A stretch of DNA of 5,683 bases, taken from positions 1 to 5,683 of the forward strand of contig JAFGWS010000081.1 of NCBI GenBank assembly GCA_016937035.1, read 5' to 3'. Positions 5,658-5,683 of this stretch are shown one piece after another. The notes under the pieces are model-generated. The model saw nothing but the letters and a program-made list of their open reading frames with translations. It was not told where the DNA came from and searched no databases. The DNA is from Pontiellaceae bacterium. GTDB lineage: Bacteria > Verrucomicrobiota > Kiritimatiellia > Kiritimatiellales > Pontiellaceae. The translations under genes and the position numbers were made by a program. Within the stretch, counting starts at the first letter, position 1, and the number at the start of each line of letters is the position of its first letter.

Positions 5658-5683
5658 TTGGGTCAGAAAGTAAATCCTATTGG
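5658..5683 (+). CDS. rpsC: 30S ribosomal protein S3, N-terminal fragment
   Basis: Only eight complete codons and two bases of a ninth are in the window, cut by its right edge. They read (M)GQKVNPI followed by a Gly codon start, the conserved N-terminus of S3 (E. coli MGQKVHPNG). S3 forms part of the mRNA entry channel of the 30S subunit. The initiation codon is TTG, rare for a ribosomal protein, and is supported by AAAGGAG at 6 nt and by the fact that the conserved Gly-Gln-Lys-Val follows immediately; no ATG is available. rpsC after rplV is the standard S10-operon order, which confirms the call despite the short fragment. Confidence 0.93.

Overview
This window is an ordinary ribosomal-protein gene block: the junction of a str-type operon with the S10 operon, all on the + strand and tightly packed. 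In order it carries fusA (elongation factor G), rpsJ (S10), rplC (L3), rplD (L4), rplW (L23), rplB (L2), rpsS (S19), rplV (L22) and the first nine codons of rpsC (S3). Gaps between genes are 2 to 19 nt, with two exceptions. One is the leader before fusA, which holds a perfect 11-bp hairpin. The other is an 87-nt AT-richer gap between rpsS and rplV. No RNA gene, mobile element, CRISPR array, clear promoter or intrinsic terminator was seen.

The organism is a bacterium with roughly balanced base composition and mostly AGGAG-type ribosome binding sites. fusA runs straight into rpsJ with no tuf gene between, as in Chlamydia. Several protein signatures (L2 with [10 protein letters not shown]3 with GMCEHPARVF, S3 starting MGQKVNPIG) feel most like the PVC group, perhaps a Verrucomicrobiota, Lentisphaerota or Kiritimatiellota relative. 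That placement is from memory of family sequences and is low to moderate confidence.

The proteins work together on one machine. S10, S19 and S3 belong to the head of the 30S subunit. L2, L3, L4, L22 and L23 are early-assembling 50S proteins that shape the peptidyl-transferase surroundings and the exit tunnel. EF-G is the GTPase that acts on the finished ribosome. Co-transcription is inferred from the spacing and from Shine-Dalgarno sites that overlap or precede neighbouring stop codons.

The most interesting signal is in fusA. It occupies the classical fusA position, but both tip loops of domain IV depart from the canonical translocase: the GGRGQ(Y/F) loop is absent and the YH(D/E)VDSSE loop reads THPTDTSE. 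Both resemble the EFG2 type (spirochaete/planctomycete EFG2 and mitochondrial mtEFG2), which is known for ribosome recycling rather than translocation. If phylogeny confirms this, the main translocase should be encoded elsewhere. Secondary points are the fusA leader, where a strong Shine-Dalgarno serves short ORFs that overlap or abut the fusA start, the anomalous rpsS-rplV gap, and the GTG and TTG starts of rplC and rpsC.
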